A DNA stretch of 64,000 nt from Brachynemurus nebulosus. Taxonomy: Eukaryota; Arthropoda; Insecta; Neuroptera; Myrmeleontidae. A program made the translations under genes and the position numbers. Shown here piece by piece: positions 45,991 to 58,472 of this stretch. The notes beneath the pieces are model-generated. The model searched no databases and was not told where the DNA came from. It saw nothing but the letters and a program-made list of their open reading frames with translations. The stretch is taken from NCBI GenBank assembly GCA_035578155.1, contig JAPWDM010000006.1, forward strand, positions 19,484,305-19,548,304, in the 5' to 3' direction. Each line of letters begins with the position of its first letter. Within the stretch, counting starts at the first letter, position 1.

Positions 45991-46247
45991 ATATTATTGT
46001 TTGTTTGATTGACTTTAGATAAACCTTTAAGATGTTGTGATGGTCACGGCAAAACACGACGGCGTCCAACAAATATGGCGATAACGTGGTTAAAGATAAA
46101 TATTTTTTTCTTTTAATATTTGTAAAATAAAGGTAAAACATAATATAATAAGCCAGTATTATCTATTTTATAAAATAATTTAAACACATTCAAAAAGAAA
46201 ATAAAATGTTCAATTTTTTACATTACTGACTACCCCTAAGCCCTTAA

Positions 46248-48069
46248 CACATCCATAACTATCAAGAAATATGCTGATTTCAAAGACTTATCGATTAGTA
46301 AAACGTAAAACGGAAACGTTTTTCCGAAAACTTCTATGTATAAGAAATTCATTTATGAACTCTTTAGAAAAAAAATTTATTTATCGTTAACGCGAATTAT
46401 ATTTTATATCGAGGGGAATTTTTATTATTATAATCGTAAATAAAATAATAAACTTTTAAAATATGAGATATTATAAAACTATAATAAAAATACTCCATTA
46501 CATATCGGTATGTGTTGTATAGACCAAAGCAATAATAAATGGTAAGAGTTTAAAAAATTTTTTCATTCTTTTTCTTATTTTATTCGCAAAAATTTAATTC
46601 AATACAATAAAATTTTTACAAAATAAAACAGTAAGTTAAAAATGGTCGAGTTGTTAAAATTTTTAGCTAGTTTATTGCTGGATCGACTACGGTAGGTAAG
46701 TAAATAGCATTGATCAAAAAGAATTTTTATAGATTTTCTAGGATTTTTTTTTTTTTTGTTTTGTTTTTTAAACAAAAAAAAAAAAGAAAAGCAACAGTAA
46801 CTATTAAGAATTATTACATATTGAAAAGATTGATTGCTTGCAATTTTTTATTTTTTAGTACCTCAGTATACAACATAAAATTTTTATATGAGCTCGGGAC
46901 TAATATAATAATAATATATAATACCATTAAAATCTTCCTACGGTTGTTTAATTTCAACTATAATTTTAACTAGATTATAAAATATTTCAACGTTAAATAA
47001 ATGTATAATATTAAGTATGTGTGGTTTAAATTTGCTTAAATGGTGTTTCAAGAAAGTTTCCAGTCAAGTTTATGTTGAGCGAAGAACAGAACAATTTAGG
47101 GAACTCCAGCAAAAATCTTTCTAATAGTAAGGAGATAAATATGAGAGCGAAAATAAGATATGGAGAGCTTTAAGATATTCAACCGTTTATACTTGCTCTC
47201 TTTAGTAATCTAACTATAGTTTATGTCTTAGGTTATGCCCCTTCTTCCATACAAAGAAAAAATTGAATTTTGTCTTGATTTTTGAAATATCTAATAGGTT
47301 TTTCATCAAAAGGTTTCAATACAATTTTTATATGATCGTTTTTCAGTGTCAGAGAATATACACGATGAAGAATAAAGCATTTAAAAAGCGTATATATCCT
47401 GTGTTACTATAACATAGATCAGAGGTTCCTAAACTGTGTGCCTGCAAACATCACAAAGGGCCTCGTAGCTGTCTCGGTAAAAAAGGAAAAATAAGGTTAA
47501 CAGTTTCAGGTTCGATGGAAGTAAAAAAGAAGTGGCTGTAGAACTATTTTTTGGTCTGTAGATATTTTTGGGGCGAAAATAAAGAAGTATGAAAAATTGA
47601 AAAATCTATGTACTAATAGACCCAGCGAAATCCATTAAGTGATCTTAGGCTGTTCGTTTTTCACAAAATTTTCCGTATATAAATAAAGTATTGAAAAATA
47701 CCAATAAAAAATAATTATTTATTCCACAGACACTTTTTTAAGACCCGAAAATCAATTATAATCGCTTTTTTAAAATATTCGGTTAATATAATTATCGAAG
47801 AATTAAACCATGAACACGACAAATTCATCGCACTTTTGTAAATTGATAAGATCTACAATTGAAGTTAATGCGAGGATAATTCGATTTAAAATCTCGACTT
47901 TGTCAAAAATAGGAAAAATTATTTTAAAAAATATTTGCAAAAAGCAGATTTCTGTGAATATTAAACAACTAAATATGTGGACTTTTATTTAAAAAACATT
48001 TTCTTACAAAATATTATGACTTTTTGGTCTAGAACTATTCAAATATAGATTTTATTTAAGGTAATTGGT
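46248..48069. other. AT-rich non-coding region
   Basis: No supported gene or recognised repeat. Short frames here (87 and 60 codons) are low-complexity. Confidence 0.6.
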
Positions 48070-48530
48070 GCGAGATAGGTACAAAAGTTTAGCTCAGCGA
48101 AAAAATTTTCTTTTATCGAAAATTAAATAATGTATTAATATTATTCAGTTATTATATTTGTATACCACTTGTTTTTTTTTTAATTTCCGCTCGCTTATGT
48201 TGCAGCAATATACTAGCATTGTTAAAAAAGCGTTGTTAAAACGTTGTAAAATGATGTTTATAAATTATATTTCAAAAACGGTCAATAATTTTTATTTGTT
48301 ATTAAAATAATATGGTTTGTAAGTTTGTATTTTATAACATATTAAATTTTTAACGAATTCCTTTGACACGTTTCCATTTTATTCAAAAAAATCATGTAAA
48401 TACGTCAACTTGCCATAAAAGCCCGTGTTAAAATTACAAAACTTTGAAACCGTTTTTCTCAAAATTGGGGCGGTCAGTTTTTTTTCAGTATAGGCTCGTA
48501 TTATTCGTATTGAATTACATAAATGACTGG
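48070..48530. repeat. Dispersed repeat D, copy 2
   Basis: Inverted, diverged copy of 5880-6330 over about 430 bp, including the blocks AACACGGGCTCTTATGAGAA (in reverse here) and CAGCGAAAAAATTTTCTTTT. Copy-specific changes show it is not coding. Confidence 0.8.
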
Positions 48531-49687
48531 AGAAGTTTCGTTAAAATCCTTTGAAAAATCGTTTTTCGGACCAACTACCTTAAAGCTTCTATGGCTTACA
48601 CAAGATCTATTTTACGCAATATAATATTAAAAATTCGTTAAAATATATACGCAGTAAAAAAATAAGCAAACAGATGACTTGTGCAAACTTCCATTAAAAT
48701 TTAATTATAATTAATATAAAAATTTGCAAAATGCCAAGGTTATCTTATTGGCAAATTAATAAATTTTTACGATTCGACACATGCATACATGTCATTAGAT
48801 TTGTAAAAATTAAATTAGCGATCTTGACTTTAACCTAGATATTGAAAATATTTTGGAGGTGACCAAAGAAAAAAAAATTAGCAAATTATTTCATGGTAAT
48901 CTGACATTGCTTAATATATGATTTGAAAAAAGCAAACAAATATAGTTATTTTTATACTGTACAATTTTAATTTTTGGTTAATTTCGTATTTCTTTTTAGT
49001 ATTTATTCACGATTTTGCATCTATTACCCTAATATGTTTTTAAATATTTGGTTTTTACAAAATTGAAGAAAAATTTGCTTTGAATTAAAAGTGTATCTAC
49101 AAACAAAATTGTCTTGTTTTTCCCGCAGAAATAAAACTGACCATGAACCAAGAAGTGCAATTAAGTTAACTCTACAAGCAGTGTAATATATTACTATAAT
49201 TAATTGTTTTTCTTTTTTGCACTCCTTTATCCTTCACAATAAACACATAAATAACAAGAATCTCGGAAAAATCCATGTTATTAATTATTGTTATTACGAT
49301 TGAAGAAAATCTTTTGAAAAACAACCGCAAACAGCCGATAATTAAGGAATTTAATTGGTTCAATCGCATTCTTGATTTTTTATTTAAATATCTAACGTTA
49401 TTTAAATTATTTGCTAAGTAGTTCTTGAAAAATTTTATCATTAATTGAATTCAAATAGGAAAAGCAACGCAAATTAAAGTGGTTTTAATTGTTATTACCT
49501 AATGTTAATTATTAAAACTGCATTATTCCAGTAATGTTTTTTTTTTTTTTTTTACAACAAATTGTTATTTTTTCTGAAAAGTCTATTTCAATAATTTATT
49601 AATTTGATAATAATAGGTATTTTATGAATATATTAATTTTTATGAATACCGACAAACCATAATGTAGTACTGTTTTGCTAACATTTA
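48531..49687. other. AT-rich non-coding region
   Basis: No supported gene; nothing recognised beyond short A/T runs. Confidence 0.6.
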
Positions 49688-50283
49688 TTAAGTGGAAATT
49701 CGCTAAAAAAATAAAATAAATCGATTTTCTTTCGTCCTAATTATGTTCCTTAAAGTGTTAAAAATATTCTCGTAAAATTTTTATTTTAAATAAATGAAAA
49801 ATCAAAAAGTTATGGGCATTTTAGTGCACGCACTTTACTATAATTCAATTTAAAAGAAAAAACTTTAAATACTTTTTTCTCGGAAGTACGTTTTTCGACA
49901 TGGTTCCTCGTGTATCTCAATTGAGTATTTGAGATATCGATATAAATCAAAGTGCATATTATTCCTCTATACCGCTAATTTGGCAGGAACTAGGATCTTT
50001 TGGTTTCATAATACATTTTCAAAATGGTGGCTGTTTATGGTCGAGAAAAAGCGGTGATTTTTGAAAATTTATTTCCAAAATGCGATTTCTCGCTGGTTTT
50101 TTATTTTCTTTCTTAGATCCTAGTTAGTGCCATAACTGTATGTGTATTTTCAGAAAATTCTTGATTTTTTTTGTTTTGGTTCACTGGGGATTCCAGAACG
50201 CGAGAAACCATCAAGGTGGAAAAATCTCGCAATGTCGACTTCAAAGCAGTTTATACTCAGCTCATTTTTTAATTTTTCTTTTT

Positions 50284-50317
<34 letters not shown>

Positions 50318-50454
50318 TAACCTCAAGACGTAGGAAAAATATTGTATATTTAATTTTTTAATAAAATATTTATTTGTTCCTATAAGAAAAAAAAAATTAT
50401 AATAAAAAAATTCGATTTTTGATGTTTTTTTTTTTTTGACGAATCACCCCTTAA
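49688..50454. mobile_element. TTAA-bounded repeat, inverted copy of 8758-9430
   Basis: Shares with 8758-9430, in the opposite orientation, the blocks CAAAAAGTTATGGGCATTTTA, CTAGGATCTTTTG and TCACTGGGGATTCCAGAACG. It is bounded by TTAA and carries a T run of about 28 bp. There is an insertion near 50100-50160 relative to the other copy. Confidence 0.8.
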
Positions 50455-51355
50455 AGTCGTATTTTTGAAAAATAAAACTTCATTCTTACAATATGCGTAT
50501 TGTAATTATCCATCGAAATGGCTTTACTAAGCTTAATTTCATTGCAATCTCAAAATTTTCGATAAAAATTTGTCAGTACTTCTCGGTCAAGATTAACTCA
50601 TATTTCTCATTTTCGAAAATTCCAGAAATTTTCGGTTTGTCATCAAACGCTAAACGTGAAGTTTCTAATTCAACCGATACACTAACTCTGCTCACCAAAG
50701 ACTATTTTCTTAAGAAATCAATAGTAAAAAAATGTTCACATTTAGAATGAAATTCATAATTGTACTTAAAACTAATTTTTACGAAAACTGGATTTATTAA
50801 TAAAAATTTTCGAACTATGTTTTGAAAGACATATGAAAAATTAATTTGTTGCTTAAGGAATCAAATAATGCTGATTCTGATGATGTTATCAACCGGACAT
50901 GCGATCGAATTTCAAGTTCATAAGTTTGGTCCTCAAGTCATTGATTTAATTTAGCTTTAGCTTAGCTGCTTTAACATTTTCAAAATGTATACTAATTATT
51001 TATTCTGATTTTTAATTTATCAAAAAAAATTTGTGTCCGCCTCTAAATTACAAAAAAATTTGTATGTAGGAACAACACTGTTATTAAATATGGATGCGAA
51101 ATTAAAGTTGTATAAATTAAAGAGGCAGATATCGAGGTAAAAAAGTATTTTGATCAATGTATTTTTAGAAAATAAAATTATTATTCTGACCGGTCAAAAT
51201 AAAAAGGGATTTTTCAAAAAATTTTTAAACTATCACTGTCTAATATAATGATGCAAGTATGGCTTCAAGGATTCCCAAAACGATCACCTATATTATGTCA
51301 TCTATTCGGAATCATAGAATTTAGATACAGAAAGTAGTGACGCAAATTTTGATAA
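50455..51355. other. AT-rich non-coding region
   Basis: No gene recognised. An 85-codon frame at 50493-50750 has no motif and no supporting context. Confidence 0.55.
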
Positions 51356-51369
51356 TTGATAATTGATAA

Positions 51370-52015
51370 TTTTTTAACTTCTCATAGGAAGTTATTGTAA
51401 TGGGTCCGATTTTACGAATCGCTAATTTTGACCGCTAATTTTGATCTCCACGTTTCAAGGTCACTAGAATCCACATCCATCGTTTTTAGCGTGATGTCTG
51501 TGTGTGCGTTCGCATATCTCGAGAGCAAATGAAGATATCAATTCCGGACTAATTTCATTAAATGCGTAATCAAAAAATGAAGACCGGATAAAGTTTTCAG
51601 CAAATTCGGATTAGCGGTTTGTTTTTTGTGGTAAAAAAACGGAATTAACTTTATTAAGATAACATAGATTATATGGATTTTTTACCATAACATTATTATA
51701 TAATGGCCTAAGAACCTTCCTGGATGTTAAAAACGCCAATAATTTATTACAAAATGAAAAAAAACGAAATAAGAAACTTGAAAAAATTAGTTTTTGGCCA
51801 AAATATATTTTGTCTCGCATATCTTGCGAACAAATGAGGTTATCATTTGTTTGACAGGGGTGGAGCCCCCGGTATGGTGCAAGGGGCAAAGCCTCTACCG
51901 AGGACCCAGGGGAGGAGTCGCCTGAAATGAAAAAAGAATTATTTATGTACAGTAGTCTCTAGTCTTTAAGGACACCCAATGGGAAGTTGACAGTGTGGGT
52001 AGACCTATCCTCCAA
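51370..52015. repeat. Second copy of the 14.6-kb composite element
   Basis: Collinear with 14640-15340: TAACTTCTCATAGGAAGTTA, the GTTTCAAGGTCACTAGAATC block, GTGCAAGGGGCAAAGCCTCT and GTACAGTAGTCTCTAGTCTT. It lacks the inverted right half found at 15515-15715. Confidence 0.85.
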
Positions 52016-55000
52016 ATTTTTTTTATTGAAAATGACAAATTAACATACTTTTTGGTATGTCATCCTGATTCTTTTTATAACAATTTTTTATTTCTCAATT
52101 GAAAATTGGCAATTTTAAATTGTTTCCATTTCTTTAACCGTCAGTTTTAGCCATCTGTTAGTTGTAAAATGAAAAAAAAAAACTACGGTGGATAGGCTAA
52201 ACATTAAACCACGCCCTCATTCGATTTCCCAATAAAAACAATTAACATTTCGATAGATACAATGACATTTTGACCTCTAGGGTACCAAAATTACAAATCA
52301 CCATTATTAGAAATAAATATAAATGTTTCTTTGTAATTCGACCAATCACCCTGACTCAAATCATTTCAATAAAGCCTGATTTGAGAAAAAATAATTTTTT
52401 TTAACCTTATGGCGTCATAGGGTTTACTAAAACTTTTAAGTTTTACCTTGCAAATTATAAGTTTTTGAAGTCGTTCTTGCAGTTCTAGTTTGGGTATATT
52501 TTTTTTTAAATTTTGCTATGTCATAGAAAGCCATCAGAAAGCCTTTGAAAAAATATGACCCCTTCCTAATTTGAGAGCTGGATCCATCCTTGAAGCTATT
52601 TAAAAGTTTTTCGGAAGATTAAAGTTTAAGCGTTTCACAGAAAAATAAAGTTTTTATCAATTTCTGTAGCCAAATTTGACGTGTACATTTTTTAATAGGA
52701 TTTTATCTTAATTATTTGCGAAATATTTTTTTTTAGTTTTATATAATATCTAAGTATGATAATTTATAATAGCATATAAGTCATAAAATATAATACTACA
52801 GTTTATTGTGATGAATGATATAATGAATTAACGAACTAACGAACGAAAAAAATGTAAAAAAATACAAAAAATTTAAACAAATTTAATGTTTTCTTTTTGT
52901 TGATTTTGCAACGAGCCTGTAAAAAAATTTTTTTTTTAATGGCTATAAAACATTTTAACATTCAGTAGTTACAGAGCAATCGAGTAGCTGTTAATAATTC
53001 ATATTGCTTTATTTTTCTTGTTTTGTTTGAAATATTATAGTAAATTGTACAGATAGTAATACTATACTTGATAGAAGGTATGTAAATTTTAGGGGGATGA
53101 TGGGAACATGTTGTACAGTTTCTAATTGGAAACGTAGGGTCCTCTGTGAAGAAAGGGTATTTTATTATTTTTTCCTTTCAACAAATTTTCGCTAGGAAAA
53201 GAAATACATCAGTCTTGAGCAAAGTTTTAGTGTGCAGACTACGCCTATAAAAAGTGGGTTTGTATAAGGTTCCCAAAAGTTTGTATTGGCTAACTAAAGA
53301 AAAAGTAAAAATATATAAAAGGAAGGACACAAACGAAAAATGCGTTTAATTACTTAAACTTCATCGTTGCGGTGAACATTGGTCTGGAATCCATGGATCA
53401 AGATCGAATCGATCGATGGCCTAATGGGGAAATAACTACATATCTATAGGAATATTTATGACTGAGAAATTTCACATTCTGTAGTCACACATGTCCACTG
53501 ACTCATAATAGTTCATAAATTAATTATTTGAAACACATGTTTTATGATACAATTGATGTATTTATCTATTTTTTAATTTTTATAATGAAAATATGCTTTG
53601 ATAAAAAGATTAAAAAAATTAATAAATATTTACATTAAGAAATTTTTCCAAATCCAATTTTTTTAAATATTTTGTTCGCTTTTGTAGTATTGTTATGTAA
53701 AAAAAATGTTTTTTGCAAATAAACTAAAATTCTCCGTAAAAAGTCCATCCGTCACAACGACGTCGATGTATGATTAACGTTTCTCGTAGACCAACGTATG
53801 ATTCTAGGGTTAAATTTGGTCAAATGTTTTTACATACTGTTTCCCCTAATAAATCAAACTTAATGGACTCCAAATATAAAACTAGAAAAAATATATAAAA
53901 ATTCTTTTTGTTTTAATTTTTTTTTCTTTTTCGTATTTTTCACAAAAATAATAAAATAAATGAGTGTGGATTTTATTGATGAATTGATATACGGCTAATA
54001 TATTATAAAAATCATTTTATAAAAATTTTTGTTCAATTTTTATATAGTCAGGAAGCGAATTATTAGCAGTCATAAAATTAATTTGCAGAGAATAAATTTA
54101 ATTGCAAATAAACAATTAACCTTAAAGTAATAATTTTGACTTTCTACATAGTAAAATAATTTAATTTTTATTACGAATTTGATATTTGCGAAAATGGTTT
54201 TGATTTACCTCTAAGATGGAACGTTAAATGGTGAATGAATTTTCAAGGAAAAAATATATTTGGTTAAAATAATAAAAATAAATATCCATTCGACTCTTAA
54301 CTGACTGCAAGTTCATAAATTAAGTGTACATATTTTCCAGCGCTATCATGCTATTTTAGATTATAAAATTGAAAGTAAACCAGAAAAAATCCTTTTTTAA
54401 CCTACCATTTGATAGAAAGCCATCATTTTTGAGATCCCGTCCGAACAGTTCTGAGCCTGATTACCTCAAATTAAAACTCAAGCAATTCCTGAGCAATAAA
54501 AAAATTTAAAATATATATTTCTTACCCACGACGGCACGGAGGAGGTATATGCGTTTGAGGTAAGAGATGTGTGTGTTTGTGTGTGTCTGTTGCCATTTTG
54601 GTATCTCCAAAACGCCTTAACCAATTTTAAAGCGGTTTTTTTTTATATAAGAGCTGGTAATCCAGGGATGGTTGTTAGCCTGGTTTGATGAAAATTTGTT
54701 CAGCCATTTCCAGGATATCTCCAGGAAACCAAGAAATCCAGGATAAAAAAAATTTTAAAAACCCATTTTAAATGTTGGTGATTTGGCGGGATTTTTCTTA
54801 ACCAGTTTTAATGAACATTGGTATAGTCATTTCTAGAATATTTCAGAATTTCCAAGATATTCCAGGATTTCCAGGATAAAAGTAAATTGAAATATTTTAA
54901 CAAGGCATTTTGAAGACTGGCAGTTTTACGAGATGGTTCTTAATTTTTATAAAAATCGATTAAGTGCAAATTGTACTTGCGCAAATAGTGTTCCGTACAA

Positions 55001-55053
55001 TAAAATATTTTTTCTTTAAACATGGAGTTAAAATAAGAAAGTTAAAATAAGTG
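52016..55053. other. Non-coding region with diffuse repeats
   Basis: No supported gene. At 54530-54920 there is a stretch with repeated TTTCCAGGATA-like words and a TGTGTG run, a pattern typical of degenerate dispersed repeats. The rest is AT-rich. Confidence 0.55.
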
Positions 55054-55287
55054 AAGAGTCTAAAAAGTTACAAATAAAAATTCCTGCAATTTCATATTTT
55101 AAATTTCATTCTAATGTAGACTAGTACCTAAGCTAATTTTCATTCGTTGTGTGTGACATTAAACTACAAAATACATGGCAAGACATGTCACACACAACGA
55201 ATGAAAATTAGCTTAGGTACTCTACATTATAATGAAATTTAAAATATGGAATTGCAAGAATTTTTATTTGTAACATTTTAGACTCTT
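55054..55287. repeat. Long near-perfect hairpin, about 105-bp arms
   Basis: Arms 55054-55159 and 55185-55287 are reverse complements with a few mismatches and small gaps, separated by a 25-nt loop. The inner 30 bp of the arms pair perfectly (CATTCGTTGTGTGTGACAT side). It could be a foldback MITE or, if transcribed, a hairpin RNA precursor of small RNAs. Confidence 0.85.
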
Positions 55288-55540
55288 AATCGTGGGTTTT
55301 TAAAACTTTTTTTTGTGTTAGCTGATGTTAAATATTACTATCGTATAGGTAATTATAGTTTTAAAACCAATTCAGTCGATAGTAAGGGCGCTCATGCCGA
55401 TTGGACTACGTTTGAAATTAAATTTCAGATATTCTTTTTTTTAAATACTGCATCTTTTATTTATTAGTTAGCTTAATATGTTGGTATTATTGCGAAATAA
55501 AAGAATTCTGTCAAAATTTCTAGTACCTACCTAATTAGTG

Positions 55541-56310
55541 TTAAGGGGAGATTTACTTGAGAGTCCTTAAAAATTATGTATTTTTCTGGAATTTTTTTCT
55601 CAATAACGGAAGTAAATATCAATTTCAAATTTTATACACGTATTTATTAAGTATTAAACGATACAAAAAAAATTCTTCAAGGAAAAATATAAAAAATTGT
55701 CTATTTTATCCGATGCGGAAAATCCGATGCCTTGTTGGTTGACATCATAGCGCCGGTAATAAACCACTGAAATCCAAAAACAAAAAAGATTTATAAAATA
55801 TATGAAGAGTACCGACACCTGTACTTATAATATCAATAAATTGCTGAAAAAAAAAAATGGCGGATGTGTGAACTTTTGATTACGATTTTTGTCTTATTGT
55901 TCGCTCTTTAAAGTAAATTTAAAAAAAAATATTGAAAGTGTATCGGACTTAGGTAAAGGTGCCGAAGAATTGAATTATCTTTAAAATAAAAAATTACAAA
56001 ACAGGATCCATAGAATAGTTTTTCAGTTATCGTGTCAACCCGGTCCAAAAATTTGGTTCCGAGATATTACAAAATATATATAAAGAAACGTGTTTTCAAA
56101 ATTTTATATTTAATACTCATTATTGCGTGAACTACGTTTTTTGAGTTTTTTTTTTATAGAAAGCTGGATTCGGTTAATGTGCAAAAATCTTTTTTTAAAT
56201 TATTTTCAGCAAAATCACTTTGGGAACATATTCTACACATAATTTGCTATCAATTGCGGCAGAAAAAAAATCGATTTTTTTTAACGACGCTCAAGTAAAC
56301 CTCCCCTTAA
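55541..56310. mobile_element. TTAA-bounded foldback MITE, 770 bp
   Basis: Ends TTAAGGGGAGATTTACTTGA and, from the right, TTAAGGGGAGGTTTACTTGA. The TTAA boundary points to a piggyBac-type mechanism. No transposase frame; the 61-codon frame inside is not conserved. Confidence 0.85.
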
Positions 56311-58310
56311 AGGAGACAGAAGAACCGGTCTGCAAGGTTTAAAATGAATCATTTTCAAGCAAAGTACCAAAAAATTCATAACTCTGTTTCATTAAACTTC
56401 ACTTTTTTTTGCATTCCATCATCAGTACCTATCGCAAAAATTTAACAGAAAGCGAACAGCGCCTTTTACACGAATATTATCTCACTTTTTATTTCAGTCA
56501 AGTTTAGTAATAATAATTATTATTGACAAAAATCAAGTTTAGATCGGAAAGATATTCAAAAATAATAATTTATTACAATATTATTTTTCAGTCATAGCAT
56601 ATGCAAAAATTTTGTATAATAATGGCTGTGAGCAATAGGAAGGTTGCTAAAAAAAGTGTATGGCTATTATTAAAACACTGAACACATACGTATAGTACAC
56701 ACAACATACGCATAAATTATGTATATATTTAACTTAATCGCTATTTAACGTATTTTTGCTAAAACTAGTAAGTACAAGCCGGTTCTAAAATATTCTTGAG
56801 TTTCTGGAAGTTGTAATTGCATTTATAATAAAAAGGTTTAAATAAAAAATTTAGCTTTAATATTTTTATTTTCACCAAAAAGAGACTATATTTTTTTTAT
56901 AACGAATAGTATATTATTCAACAAACTGGCAATGATAGCTATTACTCACGAAGATGAAATTGCGACACGAGCCGAGCTTGCGAGGCGAGTGTCTTAATGC
57001 ATCTGAGTGAATAATAACCATTGCAAGCGAGTAGAATACGATATTTTTTCTACGACTTTTTTTTTTATTTAAATAAAATTGAATATTTTTAAATTAAAAG
57101 AATACAATTTTTAATCTATCTCTAATTTCATTAAATGTTTATATATGTACAAACGATGAAAACAAAATACAAACTACTTTGTTTACTTTGACGTTACTAC
57201 GCAACATATTTGAAATTAAAAATTGATACGTATATTGTACACAAAACAAAAGCCAGCCTATTGAATAATGGTTAATACGGTGATTTCATTGGCCAAAAAG
57301 GTAGTGAGTAATGAAAATTCCTCCACACCTGTGAATAGTGCCTAAGTTTCTCAACAACTAACGGATATGTAATGAGTGTGTTCTTCAACAGGAGTAGAAA
57401 AATAATTTTTTTTAAGTTGGCTTTTGTTTTGCTTTCACACTTCAGATTACTTTCAAAAATAAACAAATTTCATTTTTCTATCATCAAAATTAAGTTTTTT
57501 TTTTATGATTTGAAGAATCACTGTTATAAAATTTTTTTAAATTTTTTTTGCTACTTTAATAGATAGTTGAAATTTTTGAAATTTATGCCTAAAATTTGCA
57601 TATATTTATTTAAAGAATTACGCAATTACACAAACTATAGCAAGTCAGGACAGACCAAAGTATATGTGCTGTGTTTCCCGTTGTTATTTGGAAATTTTTT
57701 TGGCAGCAACTGTTACATTGTCGAAAAAACTTGGTAGTTTTCCGATGATCTATGACTCCATATCTACCAATTGACTCTATTAAAATCAAAATTTTAGCAT
57801 TGAAAATCTAGTAGATCAGCGAAAAGTGGTCATTTCTAGCAAATTTTATGCTATATTATTAAGAGACCATTAAACCAAAAATTATATACCTACAAAAAAA
57901 TATTTATTAGAAACTTTAGAGGGAGCTCTTTCAAATAACACCTCAGACGATGCATTAATTAAATTTTTTTAATTTTTTAAACCAAACTGAATCCCTCCTT
58001 TTTCAATCCAAATTAAATTTTTTCCGAATCATTGTTTTGCGATATATATGCGCATCATCAGCACCTAACACTGCGAAATTTCAAATTCCTACACGGAGAG
58101 AGAAATCATATAATTTTTGTAGATAAAATTTCAGAAAAATTACAAAACAAAAAAACAATCGATCTTTTCCGACCTTTGATTCTTTATGATGCATACAAAA
58201 TGATTGGCAACAATATATTCTAATACTGAATATAGTGAAGTAACAAAATGATGAATTAAACGGTGACCGTCCTGTAAGACATTCTAATGAAAACTGCTTG
58301 CACACGACAC
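56311..58310. other. Non-coding region with a small hairpin
   Basis: No supported gene. At 56940-57030 a segment with CGAGCCGAGCTTGCGAGGCG between inverted GTGAATAAT-like ends resembles the hairpins at 5617 and 45886. Confidence 0.55.
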
Positions 58311-58318
58311 GACACCAG

Positions 58319-58472
58319 CAGTGACCAGCCTGGCTATGTTACTTGCCATACCAGCCTGGCTATGTGACCTTCATGTATGATTGTGTTGATACCTTCTGCA
58401 GCCTGCCTCGCTATGTGACAGCGTTGATACCTTCTGCAGCCTGCCTCGCTATGTGACAGCGTTGATACCTTC
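58319..58472. repeat. 38-bp minisatellite
   Basis: Unit starting TTGATACCTTCTGCAGCCTG recurs at 58386, 58424 and 58462 with exact 38-bp spacing. Degenerate upstream relatives (CAGCCTGGCTATGTG) occur at 58325 and 58351. The repeat is unusually GC-rich for the region and is followed by a short CTTT tract. Confidence 0.9.

Larger units (their letters stand above)
44313..46247. mobile_element. 1.9-kb TTAA-bounded foldback element with nested MITEs
   Basis: The ends read TTAAGGGGTTAGGGGTAGTC and, from the right, TTAAGGGCTTAGGGGTAGTC, both bounded by TTAA, the target of piggyBac-type transposons. A second inverted pair lies inside (44488-44575 against 46015-46082). Two smaller MITEs are nested at 44587-44777 and 45051-45781, and a hairpin at 45886-45990. 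No transposase frame is present, so it would depend on an enzyme from elsewhere. Confidence 0.8.

Noticed and set aside
58319..58472. Short CRISPR-like array
   Set aside because: The repeats are contiguous without unique spacers, and the DNA is eukaryotic; it is a minisatellite.
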